This document shows, piece by piece, positions 42,700 to 52,534 of a stretch of 52,711 nt of DNA. The notes beneath the pieces are model-generated. The model had not been told where the DNA came from. It saw only the letters and a list, made by a program, of their open reading frames with translations, and did no database searches. Positions within the stretch are counted from its first letter, which is position 1. Each line of letters begins with the position of its first letter. The position numbers were made by a program, and so were the translations under genes. Origin of the DNA: Dehalococcoidia bacterium UBA7891 (GTDB taxonomy: Bacteria; Chloroflexota; Dehalococcoidia; Lucifugimonadales; UBA826); the NCBI GenBank assembly GCA_002500485.1, contig DLRJ01000050.1:1-52711 (forward strand). Reading direction: 5' to 3'.

Positions 42700-43971
42700 T
42701 TGGGAACGACAAACTTGCCAGGAGACGTCAAAGATATTTCTTTAGCATCTGAAGGGGTCCGACGAATCAACTGGGCTGAACGTGAAATGCCGGTGTTACG
42801 ACAAATTAAAGAACGATTCACCAAAGAAAAGCCTCTTGAAGGACTTAGAATCGCCGGATGCTTACACGTAACTACTGAGACTGCAAATTTGGCGATAACC
42901 TTGCGAGATGGTGGTGCGGACGTATTTTTGTGCGCAAGTAACCCTTTGAGTACTCAAGATGACGTGGCGGCCGCTTTAGTGTCAGAGTATGGGATCCCTA
43001 CCTACGCTATAAAAGGGGAGGACACTGACACTTATTATGAGCATATTATCTCGGTCCTAAATACCAAACCGCACATGACTATGGATGACGGAGCTGATTT
43101 GGTAGCTACCTTACACGGTGATCGTACTGACTTGATGGAAAATATTATCGGTGGCACTGAAGAGACTACAACAGGGGTAATTAGGTTAAAAAGTCTAGCC
43201 GAGGAAGGTAATCTTAAATACCCGGTAATCGCAGTTAATGATGCTGATACTAAGCATTTCTTTGACAACCGTTATGGTACTGGCCAAAGTACTTTAGATG
43301 GTATAACAAGGGCGACAAACGTCCTTTGGGCAGGAAAAACCGTTGTGGTTATAGGTTACGGATGGTGTGGCCGCGGAGTAGCTATGAGGGCTAGGGGTAT
43401 GGGTGGTAATACAGTAGTCTGTGAAGTTGATTCCATAAGAGCCCTCGAAGCAGCAATGGACGGTCATCAGGTCATGAAGATGGACGAAGCATCTAAAATA
43501 GGTGACATTTTTATTACCGTAACTGGTGGTATGAAGGCAATTGATGAAAAACATGTTGCGAATATGAAAGATGGAGTATTACTGGCTAATAGCGGGCACT
43601 TCAATGTTGAAATCGATATTGAAGGAATTAATGAGCTTTCGGATAGTAAAAGTGAAGTTAAACCGTTTGTAGAACAATACATCCTAACCAATGGCAACCG
43701 AATAAATTTACTAGCTGAAGGGCGCCTTATCAACTTGGCTGCAGCAGAAGGTCACCCTTCCGCCGTTATGGATATGAGTTTCGCAGACCAGTCGCTGTCG
43801 GCGGAGTTTGTAGCCAAAGAGTATAAAAATCTGGAAAATCAAGTTTATGTGGTACCAAGAGAAATTGATAATGAAGTGGGAAGACTAAAATTACTATCGA
43901 TGGGGATAGCAATTGATGAACTCACAGTAGAGCAAGAAAAATACCTAAACAGCTGGAACGTTGGTACCTAA
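42700..43971 (+). CDS. ahcY: Adenosylhomocysteinase
   Basis: 423 residues; reversibly cleaves S-adenosylhomocysteine to adenosine and homocysteine using NAD. Seen: INWAEREMPVLRQI, GCLHVTTETANLAITL, the NAD loop VVIGYGWCGRGVAMRARGMG, GHFNVEID, and NLAAAEGHPSAVMDMSF. The chain ends YLNSWNVGT without the KPxxYRY tail of many bacterial and eukaryotic enzymes, so it belongs to the shorter archaeal/Thermotoga-like type. TTG 42700 is the start, seven bases after AGGAG. Confidence 0.95.
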   Translation: MGTTNLPGDVKDISLASEGVRRINWAEREMPVLRQIKERFTKEKPLEGLRIAGCLHVTTETANLAITLRDGGADVFLCASNPLSTQDDVAAALVSEYGIPTYAIKGEDTDTYYEHIISVLNTKPHMTMDDGADLVATLHGDRTDLMENIIGGTEETTTGVIRLKSLAEEGNLKYPVIAVNDADTKHFFDNRYGTGQSTLDGITRATNVLWAGKTVVVIGYGWCGRGVAMRARGMGGNTVVCEVDSIRALEAAMDGHQVMKMDEASKIGDIFITVTGGMKAIDEKHVANMKDGVLLANSGHFNVEIDIEGINELSDSKSEVKPFVEQYILTNGNRINLLAEGRLINLAAAEGHPSAVMDMSFADQSLSAEFVAKEYKNLENQVYVVPREIDNEVGRLKLLSMGIAIDELTVEQEKYLNSWNVGT

Positions 43972-44011
43972 TTAAGATCAAATTCCCAGCCTATCATTTG
44001 GAGATTAAATA

Positions 44012-45226
44012 ATGACCTTAAATTTCATGGAATCTGAATCGTACCTATTCACTTCAGAATCAGTTACTGAAGGACATCCTGACAAGATATGTGACCAGAT
44101 TTCTGACGGCGTCCTAGACGCTATGCTTAAATTAGACCCCAGAGCAAGAGTGGCATGTGAAGTCTCTTGCACCACAGGGCTGGTGGTAGTGATGGGAGAA
44201 ATAAGTATATCTGAAGGCTATGTGGATATTCCTGGATTGGTTAGAAACACAATTAAGAGTATTGGATATACAGACCCAGCCTACGGTTTTGACTATCAAA
44301 CCTGCGGGGTGATGGTAGCGATTGATGAGCAATCATCTGATATCTCTAAAGGTGTTAGCAACGCTTTGGAAACCAGGTCGTCAAAAGACATGTCAGATGA
44401 TGAGGTCGAATCATTGGGAGCAGGAGACCAAGGAATGATGGTCGGGTTTGCGTGTGACGAAACTCCAGAATTGATGCCATTACCAATGGCTCTTTCACAT
44501 CAATTAACAAAAAAACTATCCGAAGTAAGGAAAAGCGGGGAGTTAAAATACCTCCGTCCAGATGGGAAATCCCAAGTTACGGTTGAATATGCCAAGGGCA
44601 GACCCAAACGTGTTCATACTGTTCTACTTAGTAATCAACATGATCCTGATGTAGCAAACGAAATCATTGAAAAAGACCTCATCGAAAAGGTGGCCAAGGA
44701 TATAATTCCTAAAGATTTACTTATTGACACCCGATTCATTGTAAATCCATCCGGGAGGTTTGTTATAGGTGGACCTGTCGGAGATACTGGCTTGACAGGT
44801 AGAAAAATTTTGGTTGACACTTATGGTGGAATGGCAAGACATGGGGGCGGTGCATTTTCCGGTAAGGACCCAACAAAGGTCGACAGGTCTGCAGCTTATG
44901 CAGCGAGATGGGTCGCAAAAAATTTAGTGGCAGCAGGTATCGCGAGTAGAGCTGAAGTCCAAGTATCCTATGCAATCGGAATATCAGCTCCAATATCAGT
45001 CTCAGTTGAAACTTTTGGTACAAACAAAATTTCAAACCATCAAATCGATCAAATAGTAGAAACACATTTTGATTTGAGACCAGGGGCAATAATAAGGGAC
45101 TTAGACCTCAGACGGCCGATATATGCCCAGACAGCCTCATATGGACACTTCGGAAGAACTGACATCGACTTGCCGTGGGAGAAAACTAATAAAGTTGAAG
45201 CTATAAAAAAAGCCATAAGCTTTTAA
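44012..45226 (+). CDS. metK: S-adenosylmethionine synthetase
   Basis: 404 residues, standard MetK length. SVTEGHPDKICDQISDGVLD at the start, GAGDQGMMVGFACDETPELMPLPM, and GGAFSGKDPTKVDRSAAYAARW carry the methionine, ATP and metal contacts. It makes SAM from methionine and ATP, the ligand of the upstream riboswitch, so the operon is under product feedback. GGAG precedes the ATG. Confidence 0.96.
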   Translation: MTLNFMESESYLFTSESVTEGHPDKICDQISDGVLDAMLKLDPRARVACEVSCTTGLVVVMGEISISEGYVDIPGLVRNTIKSIGYTDPAYGFDYQTCGVMVAIDEQSSDISKGVSNALETRSSKDMSDDEVESLGAGDQGMMVGFACDETPELMPLPMALSHQLTKKLSEVRKSGELKYLRPDGKSQVTVEYAKGRPKRVHTVLLSNQHDPDVANEIIEKDLIEKVAKDIIPKDLLIDTRFIVNPSGRFVIGGPVGDTGLTGRKILVDTYGGMARHGGGAFSGKDPTKVDRSAAYAARWVAKNLVAAGIASRAEVQVSYAIGISAPISVSVETFGTNKISNHQIDQIVETHFDLRPGAIIRDLDLRRPIYAQTASYGHFGRTDIDLPWEKTNKVEAIKKAISF

Positions 45227-45245
45227 TAATTTTTAGGGGGGGGTC

Positions 45246-46667
45246 TTGACTATAAGATTTGGCACAGATGGCTGGCGGGCCCTGATGACAGAAGAGTTCA
45301 CTGTCGGAAATGTGAAGATATGCGCTCAAGCGGTTTGTAATTTCATGAAAGACCGTGACGTATGGGGAAACGGTCTAATAATTGGATATGACACAAGACT
45401 AAATTCCAATATTTTCGCGGAAACCGTGGCAGAAGTTGCAGCAGGTAACCAAATCCCTGTAATTCTATGCGATCGGCCCTGCCCAACCCCTGTACTAAGT
45501 TACAATCTTGTGTCACGAGAATGTGGCGCTGGGGTGGTAATAACAGCGAGTCATAATTCAAGGGAGTGGAATGGTTTCAAATTTAAACCGTCATACGGTG
45601 GAAGCGCTTCCGAAGCAATAATCTCGGAGATTGAGAAATACATATTTGAGGTAGAACAATCTCAAAATATTTCAACAATGCCTATTGAGACTGCAGAGCA
45701 AATAGGACTGTTAGAGAAATTAGACCCTGAACCAACCTATTTAAACCACATAGCGGAACTAGTTGACTTAAACAGGATTAGAAATGCTGGCCTTAATATA
45801 GCAATAGATTCCATGCATGGCGCAGGATCCAAGTATTTCGCCAAACTGATCGAGGGTGGATCAAGTCGGGTAGCGGAAATTAGGGGAAATCCAGATCCCA
45901 ACTTCCCTGGCATGATTCAACCGGAACCTATAGAAAAAAACCTCCTACCCTTAAAAGAACTTCTTTCTGACTCGAATTTTGATGTGGGCTTAGCAACTGA
46001 CGGAGATGCCGATCGTTTGGGCCTTACAGACGAAGACGGTAATTACATCTCGACACTTCACACTTTTGCCCTAATTTGCAAGCATCTCCTTGAAAATCTG
46101 GGATTGAAGGGGCCAATAATAAAATCGATAACGATGACTAACATGATAAATAAATTAGGCGAATTACATGATATAGATGTGATTGATACTCCCGTGGGGT
46201 TTAAATATTTGGGCCCAGTGATGATGGAGGAGAATGCCATAGCCGGTGGAGAGGAAAGTGGGGGATATGGATTTACAGGTCATATTCCAGAAAGAGATGG
46301 TTTACTTTCTGGCCTAATGATATTAGACATGATGTCCGTTACGGGCTTAAATCCTTCAGATCTGTTGGAAGATTTGAAGGATTTAACAGGCCCACATCAT
46401 TTTGAGCGACTGGACATAGCATTTAATGAACAAGATCGTGAAGACAAATTACTTAGAATAAGCACGTCAACATTTGAACATGTAGGGGAGTTGGAGGTCT
46501 TAAGCACCGACACCAGAGATGGACTCAAACTGCACCTTGAAGAAAATGCATGGGCCCTTATTAGATTCTCAGGTACTGAGCCATTAATCAGGCTATATGC
46601 TGAGGGAAGTAGCCCAGATCAGGTAAAAAACATCATCGAAAATTGCCGTATGATAGTCGGCAGTTGA
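45246..46667 (+). CDS. Phosphoglucomutase/phosphomannomutase family protein
   Basis: 473-residue alpha-D-phosphohexomutase. FGTDGWRALMTEEF at the start, the phosphoserine loop VVITASHNSREWNGFK (about 99-104), the metal loop ATDGDADRLGL and C-terminal IRFSGTEPLIRLYAE all match. It interconverts hexose 1- and 6-phosphates; the sugar specificity is not visible. TTG 45246 is the start, closely after a G-rich site. It is cotranscribed with metK 19 bp upstream. Confidence 0.93.
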   Translation: MTIRFGTDGWRALMTEEFTVGNVKICAQAVCNFMKDRDVWGNGLIIGYDTRLNSNIFAETVAEVAAGNQIPVILCDRPCPTPVLSYNLVSRECGAGVVITASHNSREWNGFKFKPSYGGSASEAIISEIEKYIFEVEQSQNISTMPIETAEQIGLLEKLDPEPTYLNHIAELVDLNRIRNAGLNIAIDSMHGAGSKYFAKLIEGGSSRVAEIRGNPDPNFPGMIQPEPIEKNLLPLKELLSDSNFDVGLATDGDADRLGLTDEDGNYISTLHTFALICKHLLENLGLKGPIIKSITMTNMINKLGELHDIDVIDTPVGFKYLGPVMMEENAIAGGEESGGYGFTGHIPERDGLLSGLMILDMMSVTGLNPSDLLEDLKDLTGPHHFERLDIAFNEQDREDKLLRISTSTFEHVGELEVLSTDTRDGLKLHLEENAWALIRFSGTEPLIRLYAEGSSPDQVKNIIENCRMIVGS

Positions 46668-46738
46668 AAGGTACCTAAACTAATAGAATTTAATTTGAGC
46701 TTTATGTCCGCAATTCTGAAGAGACTTTGGAGGTTGTA

Positions 46739-47836
46739 GTGTTAGATAGATTTAAAGTACCCAAGGAAGACCAAGTAAAAGTATCCGAGCCTGCTTTGAG
46801 AAAGACTGTTGAAGATATATTTGAGAAAACAGGATTAAGCAAGGAAGATGCCAAAAATGGGACTGACGTGCTGGTCACTGCCGACCTAAGAGGAGTTGAA
46901 ACTCATGGTGTCTCAAACATGCTAAGAGTTTATGTGCAACTTTTTGAGGATGGAGACCTCAACAAAACCCCAAATATAAAGGTAGTCAAAGAAAGTCCGG
47001 GTACCGCCACAATAGACGCTGATAGGGCACTTGGAATCATGGCCGGCATCCAAGCCATGGAAATGGCCATTTCAAAAGCACGAAACGTGGGTGTAGGAGT
47101 GGTTACGATGTTTAATAGTGGTCACATGGGAGCGGTCGGACATTTTTCAATGATGGCTGCCCAGAAAGATATGGTGGGCATGTGTTCAGTGGCAGCCGGG
47201 ACAGGAATTCTCCCAACATTCGGTGCAGAGCCAAGATTAGGAACCAATCCCATTTCCATAGCATCTCCTGCTAACCTAGAGGCACCCCTACTGTTCGATG
47301 CAGCCACTTCGGCCGTTGCAGGGAACAAATTAAGATTGGCTGCAAGAGTGGATGCCACACTTTTACCAGGCTGGGTTGCGAGTAGCGATGGTTCCCCAAT
47401 AATGGAAGAAACTAAAATAGTTGATAGAGACGATTATTATCAACTCCCTCTTGGAGGATCAAGAGAACAGGGTTCGCACAAAGGATATGGTTTCGGATTA
47501 ATGGTGGAAATACTCGGGTCACTTCTTTCTGGGGACGATCCTGGTATGTTGAGAGATACACCCTCTTGGACACCTTCAAGAACCTATTTCGCAGCATATA
47601 ACGTAGACGCATTTACCGATATTGATGATTACAAAAAGAATATGGATGACATGCTCGCAACTCTTAAATCAACACCACCTGCACCAGGCCATGACAGGGT
47701 TTTATATCCCGGACTGTCTGAAAGCGAAGAGATGGCCAAAAGAAAAGTGGGTGGGATACCCCTTCACAAGGAAGTTATTGGATGGTTTTCCGAAACCACA
47801 CAGAGGTTGGGATTGAAAGAATTAGAAGTGCTATAA
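46739..47836 (+). CDS. Ldh family oxidoreductase (malate/L-lactate dehydrogenase type)
   Basis: 365 residues of the MDH2/YbiC-like NAD(P) dehydrogenase family, unrelated to classical LDH. GVETHGVSNMLRVYVQLFEDG, the catalytic His in NSGHMGAVGHFSMMAA, PRLGTNPISIASP and REQGSHKGYGFGLMVEIL are the family signatures. It reduces or oxidises 2-oxo/2-hydroxy acids or imines. The start GTG 46739 sits five bases after GGAGG; the TTG at 46727 lies within that site. It lies between the mutase and polA. Confidence 0.92.
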   Translation: MLDRFKVPKEDQVKVSEPALRKTVEDIFEKTGLSKEDAKNGTDVLVTADLRGVETHGVSNMLRVYVQLFEDGDLNKTPNIKVVKESPGTATIDADRALGIMAGIQAMEMAISKARNVGVGVVTMFNSGHMGAVGHFSMMAAQKDMVGMCSVAAGTGILPTFGAEPRLGTNPISIASPANLEAPLLFDAATSAVAGNKLRLAARVDATLLPGWVASSDGSPIMEETKIVDRDDYYQLPLGGSREQGSHKGYGFGLMVEILGSLLSGDDPGMLRDTPSWTPSRTYFAAYNVDAFTDIDDYKKNMDDMLATLKSTPPAPGHDRVLYPGLSESEEMAKRKVGGIPLHKEVIGWFSETTQRLGLKELEVL

Positions 47837-47876
47837 ATGACCAAAATTTGAATAAAAAGGGACCCGTTCTTCTACC

Positions 47877-50666
47877 ATGAACCCAAATCCTACGGATACC
47901 TATGACAACAAATCTCTTCTGATACTCATTGATGGGCACGCCTTAATTCATCGGGCATTTCATGCGATACCACAGCCTTTGACCGTTAGTACCAGTGGAG
48001 AGGACGTCAGGGGTGTATATGGATTCACGAATGCTTTTATCAGGGCTTTATCGGAATTAAAGCCTACCCACGTGGCTATAACTTTTGACCTCTCAGCTCC
48101 TACCTTCAGACATAAAATGTTTGACGAATATAAAGCCCATCGCCCTCCCACACCCCCGGAACTCCGCACCCAATTCGACAGGGTCAGGCAGGTTATGTCT
48201 ACCTTTGAAGTGCCTATTTATGAGTTGGAGGGGTTCGAAGCAGATGACCTTTTAGGAACTTTGTCTCATCAGGCAGAGGAGACAAATCTCAGTACAGTTA
48301 TTCTAACGGGAGATTCTGACACCCTGCAATTAGTATCTGGCACGACTAGAGTTTTCATGAATTCGAGTTTCCAAAAATCGTCTATCTATGACATAAACGC
48401 CGTTAAAGAAAGATATGGGGGACTTGGACCAGAATTTGTGTCTGAAATAAAAGCATTACAGGGAGATTCTTCTGACAATATCCCAGGGATACCTGGAATT
48501 GGGATAAAAACTGCTATAAAGCTGCTATCAGATTTTGGATCTATCCAAGGCATATACGACCACTTAGAAGAAGTGACCCCTCCAAGAGCAAAAAAAAATT
48601 TAGCAGAAAATAAAGCAATAGCTGATAAAAGCCAAATTTTAACCAGAATTATTAGAGATGCGCCAATAACCTTAGACTTATCAGCAGCTGAATTCGGAAC
48701 ATTTGATAGAGATAAGGTTGTAGATCTTTTTAGAGAACTAGAATTTCACTCGATAATACCCAAAATTCCAGGTAATAAAAGCGATTTTGGCCAAAATCCT
48801 GAAACACAACTGTCGTTCCTAACTGAAAAATCCGAAACAGAATATATCCTGGTTGACAATGAAAAGTCATTAAAGGAATTAGTTACGAAAATAAATACTG
48901 ATTTAGGATTTTCATTTGATACAGAAACTACTTCCACAGACGCCATGAATTGCAAATTAGTGGGCATATCACTCTCAATTGAGCCCAGCAAAGGCTGGTA
49001 TATCCCAATTGGTCATGACAATGGGACCCAGTTACCCAAAGGTGATGTTCTATCCACTTTGAAACCTATTTTTGAAAATCCGGCTATTCCTAAACGGGCC
49101 CATAACGCCAATTTTGACATCATGGTCCTAATGAATGATGACATTAGAGTAGAAGGTTTGTCATTTGACACTATGGTTGCTGCCCATTTATCCGGTAGAA
49201 GGAACTGGGGATTAAAAGAACTGGCTTTAGAATGTTTTGGAGAAGAAATGACCTCTATCAAAAATCTGATAGGAACTGGAAAATCCCAAATAACAATGGC
49301 TGAAGTCTCGATCGAGGAGGCAGCAGAATACGCAACTGCAGACGCGGATTTTACAGAGCGTCTCCATGATTTAATGAAATCCGAATTAGAACAAAAAAAT
49401 ATTTCTAACCTATTTTATGAAGTTGAAGTTCCATTAATTCCTATTCTGGTGACCATGCAGCGAAATGGAGTTAAGTTGAACGAAAATATTTTAGAAAGTA
49501 TGTCAATCTCTTTAGGTGAACAATTAAACCAAATTAGATCTGAAATGTTCGAACTAATTGGTCATGAATTTAATTTAAACTCTCCAAAACAACTGAGTGA
49601 ATTACTTTTTACCGAGCTTAATCTGCCACCAACAAGAAAAACAAAAAGTGGACACTCAACTGACGCCCAAGCATTGGAAGATCTTAAAACCATATTAGAT
49701 AAAGGCGACTCTGAAAATGCTGACCCAAGATCATATGAAGTACTAAACCGAATTTTAGAACATCGTGAATTAGCCAAAATTAAGTCAACCTATATAGATG
49801 CACTTCCTAGCATGGTTAACAAATCAACAGGTCGTGTTCACACTTCCTATAGACAAACCGGTACAACCACTGGGCGCATATCTAGTAACGATCCTAATGT
49901 CCAAAATATTCCGGTACGAACAGAACTTGGCAGAAAAGTTCGAGAAGCCTTTGTGACTGAAAATCCAGATGAAGATGTGTTACTGGCGGCCGACTATTCA
50001 CAGATAGAGCTTAGAGTGCTAGCGCATTTATCCAAAGATTCAGGATTAGTAAATGCATTTCACCGTGGGGAAGATATACATAGTGCAACTAGCTCAATGG
50101 TTTATGACATACCGATTGACGAAGTCACACCTGACATGAGACGAGTGGCCAAGGTTCTAAACTTTGGAGTTATATATGGATTAAGCCCACATGGAATAGC
50201 AAGGCAAACCGATTTAAGCCAAAAAGAAGGAAAGGAGTTTATAGATATTTATTTCAATAAATATCCTGGTATATTGAACTACTTAGAGGAAATCAAGTCA
50301 CAATGCCATACAAGTGGTTATATTGAAACACTACTCGGAAGAAGAAGATATTTACCGGAAATAAATTCTAGAAATTTCCATCTAAGAAGCCAAGCTGAAA
50401 GAGCTGCCATTAATATGCCAATACAAGGAACTGCCGCCGATATTATAAAAGTAGCAATGATCAACATTGATGAGCAGCTGAAGGTGTTGGGGATGGAATC
50501 AAAAATGATACTTCAAGTTCATGATGAATTAATATTTGAAGTACCTCAACAGGAATTACAGCAAATGGAGTCCTTGGTCGGAGAATTAATGCCTTCAGCA
50601 GTAATTCTTGACGTGCCTTTAGAAATCGAAATGAAAACGGGTTCCGATTGGGGTAATTTAAAGTAA
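47877..50666 (+). CDS. polA: DNA polymerase I
   Basis: 929-residue family A polymerase. The 5'-3' exonuclease spans about residues 12-300 (ILIDGHALIHRAFHA, EADDLLG, GDSSDNIPGIPGIG). The proofreading domain looks active: Asp-x-Glu in SFDTETTS near 348, NANFDIMVL, and YATADADF. The polymerase has motif A DYSQIELRVLAH (about 705), motif B RRVAKVLNFGVIYG and motif C QVHDELIFE (about 881). It fills gaps and removes RNA primers. Last gene of the plus-strand run that begins at the SAM riboswitch. Confidence 0.97.
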   Translation: MNPNPTDTYDNKSLLILIDGHALIHRAFHAIPQPLTVSTSGEDVRGVYGFTNAFIRALSELKPTHVAITFDLSAPTFRHKMFDEYKAHRPPTPPELRTQFDRVRQVMSTFEVPIYELEGFEADDLLGTLSHQAEETNLSTVILTGDSDTLQLVSGTTRVFMNSSFQKSSIYDINAVKERYGGLGPEFVSEIKALQGDSSDNIPGIPGIGIKTAIKLLSDFGSIQGIYDHLEEVTPPRAKKNLAENKAIADKSQILTRIIRDAPITLDLSAAEFGTFDRDKVVDLFRELEFHSIIPKIPGNKSDFGQNPETQLSFLTEKSETEYILVDNEKSLKELVTKINTDLGFSFDTETTSTDAMNCKLVGISLSIEPSKGWYIPIGHDNGTQLPKGDVLSTLKPIFENPAIPKRAHNANFDIMVLMNDDIRVEGLSFDTMVAAHLSGRRNWGLKELALECFGEEMTSIKNLIGTGKSQITMAEVSIEEAAEYATADADFTERLHDLMKSELEQKNISNLFYEVEVPLIPILVTMQRNGVKLNENILESMSISLGEQLNQIRSEMFELIGHEFNLNSPKQLSELLFTELNLPPTRKTKSGHSTDAQALEDLKTILDKGDSENADPRSYEVLNRILEHRELAKIKSTYIDALPSMVNKSTGRVHTSYRQTGTTTGRISSNDPNVQNIPVRTELGRKVREAFVTENPDEDVLLAADYSQIELRVLAHLSKDSGLVNAFHRGEDIHSATSSMVYDIPIDEVTPDMRRVAKVLNFGVIYGLSPHGIARQTDLSQKEGKEFIDIYFNKYPGILNYLEEIKSQCHTSGYIETLLGRRRYLPEINSRNFHLRSQAERAAINMPIQGTAADIIKVAMINIDEQLKVLGMESKMILQVHDELIFEVPQQELQQMESLVGELMPSAVILDVPLEIEMKTGSDWGNLK

Positions 50667-50700
50667 ACCAATATCTAAATAATTGACTCCAATCCGGAAC

Positions 50701-52125
50701 CTAGTTATTGACTTTACTCCTACCGCCGAGAACTAATACAAATATCCCAAGTATCAAAACCACAACACCTCCCCAAAAGACAAACTTGATGCCTCTGACA
50801 AATGAATCTAATACAGATGTCGCAGTGTCACTAGTCAAATCAGACAGAGTAGGCTCATACCCCATATAAGCCATGACTGATGTGGCTATAGCCGTGCCAA
50901 TGGAGATACCTATCGCGCTGCCACTATTTCTGGTTGTATGCATAAACCCAGAAATCACCCCATGAAAACTACGGGAAACTGATCCAAGGATCTGTTTATT
51001 ATTGGGCCCAAAAAATATCCCATTGGCCATACTTGTAGACAACATTCCTATAATCGCTAATTTCCAGGTAGCCTCCACTGTCAAATTTGTTAAAACTAAA
51101 AGACCGAGAGCCGCCACAACAAAACCGCCTATTGAAAAAAGAAAAGGGCCAAATTTATCGGATAAATACCCGCAAAAAGCACCTGCAATCGACATGGATA
51201 TTGCCCCTGCACCCATAATAAACCCAATTTGTTGAGGAGAATATCCAGCTACGATTTCCAGAAAGAATGGCATAAAGAAAAACGAACAAGAAGTCGCTGC
51301 AAAAAAAAGGAAATGTGCCGATACACCGGAAGAAAATAGCTTGTTCCGAAATAGCCTCAAATCAATCATTGGTTCTTCGACTAACATTTCCTTGTAAATG
51401 AAACCGGCGAATCCAGCCAAGGATAAACATGCAATACCTATTGTTATCGGGTTTGAAAATCCAATCCTAGAACCCCAAGTAGTTGTTTGGAGTAAGCTCG
51501 CTATTCCAATTGTAAAAAGTGCCGCGCCAATCCAATCAAATCTAAATTCCTTGAATTTGATCGATGAGACATGATTTGATCTGACTAACAAAGATACTGC
51601 CGCGGCCGAGATGACACCCAGTCCCCCCAAGAAGAAATATAAAAACCTCCAACTGTAGCTATTAAGAATGAATCCTGCTATTAAAGGTCCGACTCCACTA
51701 CCGATACCCACAACAGAAATATAGAGTCCTAATGCCTTTCCTCCTTGCGAAGAAGCAAAAATAGACAAAACCAGGGCCATAGAGGTGCCTTGTGTCATAC
51801 CGCTTCCTACACCTCTCACCAGACTAAGAACTATCAGAAGCCCTATTGAATTACTGAATCCAGCAAAAATGGTAGTCGCAGCCACTAAGGTCAATCCCCA
51901 AACATAAATTTTCTTATGTCCCAACAAATCAGAAATCCTGCTCATCGGCAGGAGTGAGGCGCTAATCGACAAAACATAGCCAATTAACACCCATTGAGTC
52001 GTAGAAAGATCTGAATCAAAAAAACGTGAGATGGAAGGAAGAGCCAACATAATTCCACCCTGGTCTACCACCATACAAAACACACCCAAAGAAATTGCCA
52101 GAAAAGGTATTAGCGGTCTATTCAT
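50701..52125 (-). CDS. MFS transporter, DHA2-like (14-helix)
   Basis: 474 residues. PLIPFLAISLGVFCMVVDQGGIMLALPSI and WVLIGYVLSISASLLPMSRISDLLGHKK are typical of the EmrB/QacA drug-proton antiporter family. RGVGSGMTQGTSMALVLSIF is the family's C motif region, and the length fits fourteen helices. Likely efflux. It is convergent with polA and has no partner membrane-fusion gene in the window. Confidence 0.9.
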   Translation of the reverse strand: MNRPLIPFLAISLGVFCMVVDQGGIMLALPSISRFFDSDLSTTQWVLIGYVLSISASLLPMSRISDLLGHKKIYVWGLTLVAATTIFAGFSNSIGLLIVLSLVRGVGSGMTQGTSMALVLSIFASSQGGKALGLYISVVGIGSGVGPLIAGFILNSYSWRFLYFFLGGLGVISAAAVSLLVRSNHVSSIKFKEFRFDWIGAALFTIGIASLLQTTTWGSRIGFSNPITIGIACLSLAGFAGFIYKEMLVEEPMIDLRLFRNKLFSSGVSAHFLFFAATSCSFFFMPFFLEIVAGYSPQQIGFIMGAGAISMSIAGAFCGYLSDKFGPFLFSIGGFVVAALGLLVLTNLTVEATWKLAIIGMLSTSMANGIFFGPNNKQILGSVSRSFHGVISGFMHTTRNSGSAIGISIGTAIATSVMAYMGYEPTLSDLTSDTATSVLDSFVRGIKFVFWGGVVVLILGIFVLVLGGRSKVNN

Positions 52126-52340
52126 TCGAACTGTATTTTAACCAAGGGGGTTGTCACAAGAGTACATTCTATCTCAAAGCCATCATTACAGATATTTACG
52201 ATTATTTTGGTTTATCGGATTATTGTCATGACATAGGTAAAAATAAGGGAAGAGGAAGGAGAGGAATACTATCAAAAATGGAAGCACTAGCTTTGGTCAA
52301 GGTTTGCATGGGAGGACTATATGAGGGTCGCTGGGTAGAG

Positions 52341-52388
52341 GGCTCAGCATTAACAGGGCCGTATGTTAAACCGCTATGCCATGGGTCC
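52341..52388 (-). pseudogene. tRNA-Asp-like remnant
   Basis: Aligns with the visible 48 bases of the tRNA-Asp at 3-50 with 38 identities, including a 14-base run TATGTTAAACCGCT shared on the plus strand. The D-arm is kept. The anticodon stem has a mismatch and the loop would now read GTT. No T-arm or matching 3' acceptor strand follows, so it is not a working tRNA. Confidence 0.65.
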
Positions 52389-52414
52389 GCATTCATCTAT
52401 GCCCATACACGTAC

Positions 52415-52534
52415 ATGAGGGATGTGGCAAAAAATGTGGCAAAAGTTAAACCCCAACTATCAATGCTTCGTTTATATGCTGAGCAGGTGAATAGTGAGGA
52501 TGCTATTAGGGCTTACAAGGCTGTTGTGAGGTAG
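52415..52534 (+). CDS. Short coding-like frame, possible integrase-type remnant
   Basis: 39 codons from ATG to TAG reading MRDVAKNVAKVKPQL and ending EDAIRAYKAVVR. Regular helical character and its place right behind the tRNA-like remnant suggest leftover mobile-element or gene C-terminal sequence. It has no clear binding site and I know no family. An overlapping frame starts MWQKMWQK from the repeated ATGTGGCAAAA. Confidence 0.3.
   Translation: MRDVAKNVAKVKPQLSMLRLYAEQVNSEDAIRAYKAVVR

Noticed and set aside
1..52388. Whole window as a genomic island between two tRNA-Asp copies
   Set aside because: It contains core genes (polA, metK, ahcY, gatA, gatC, rpiB) and no integrase. The right copy is a remnant and may mark a different element.
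52095..52418. 107-codon forward ORF at the right end
   Set aside because: It overlaps the MFS start and the tRNA-like remnant, with no recognisable protein pattern.
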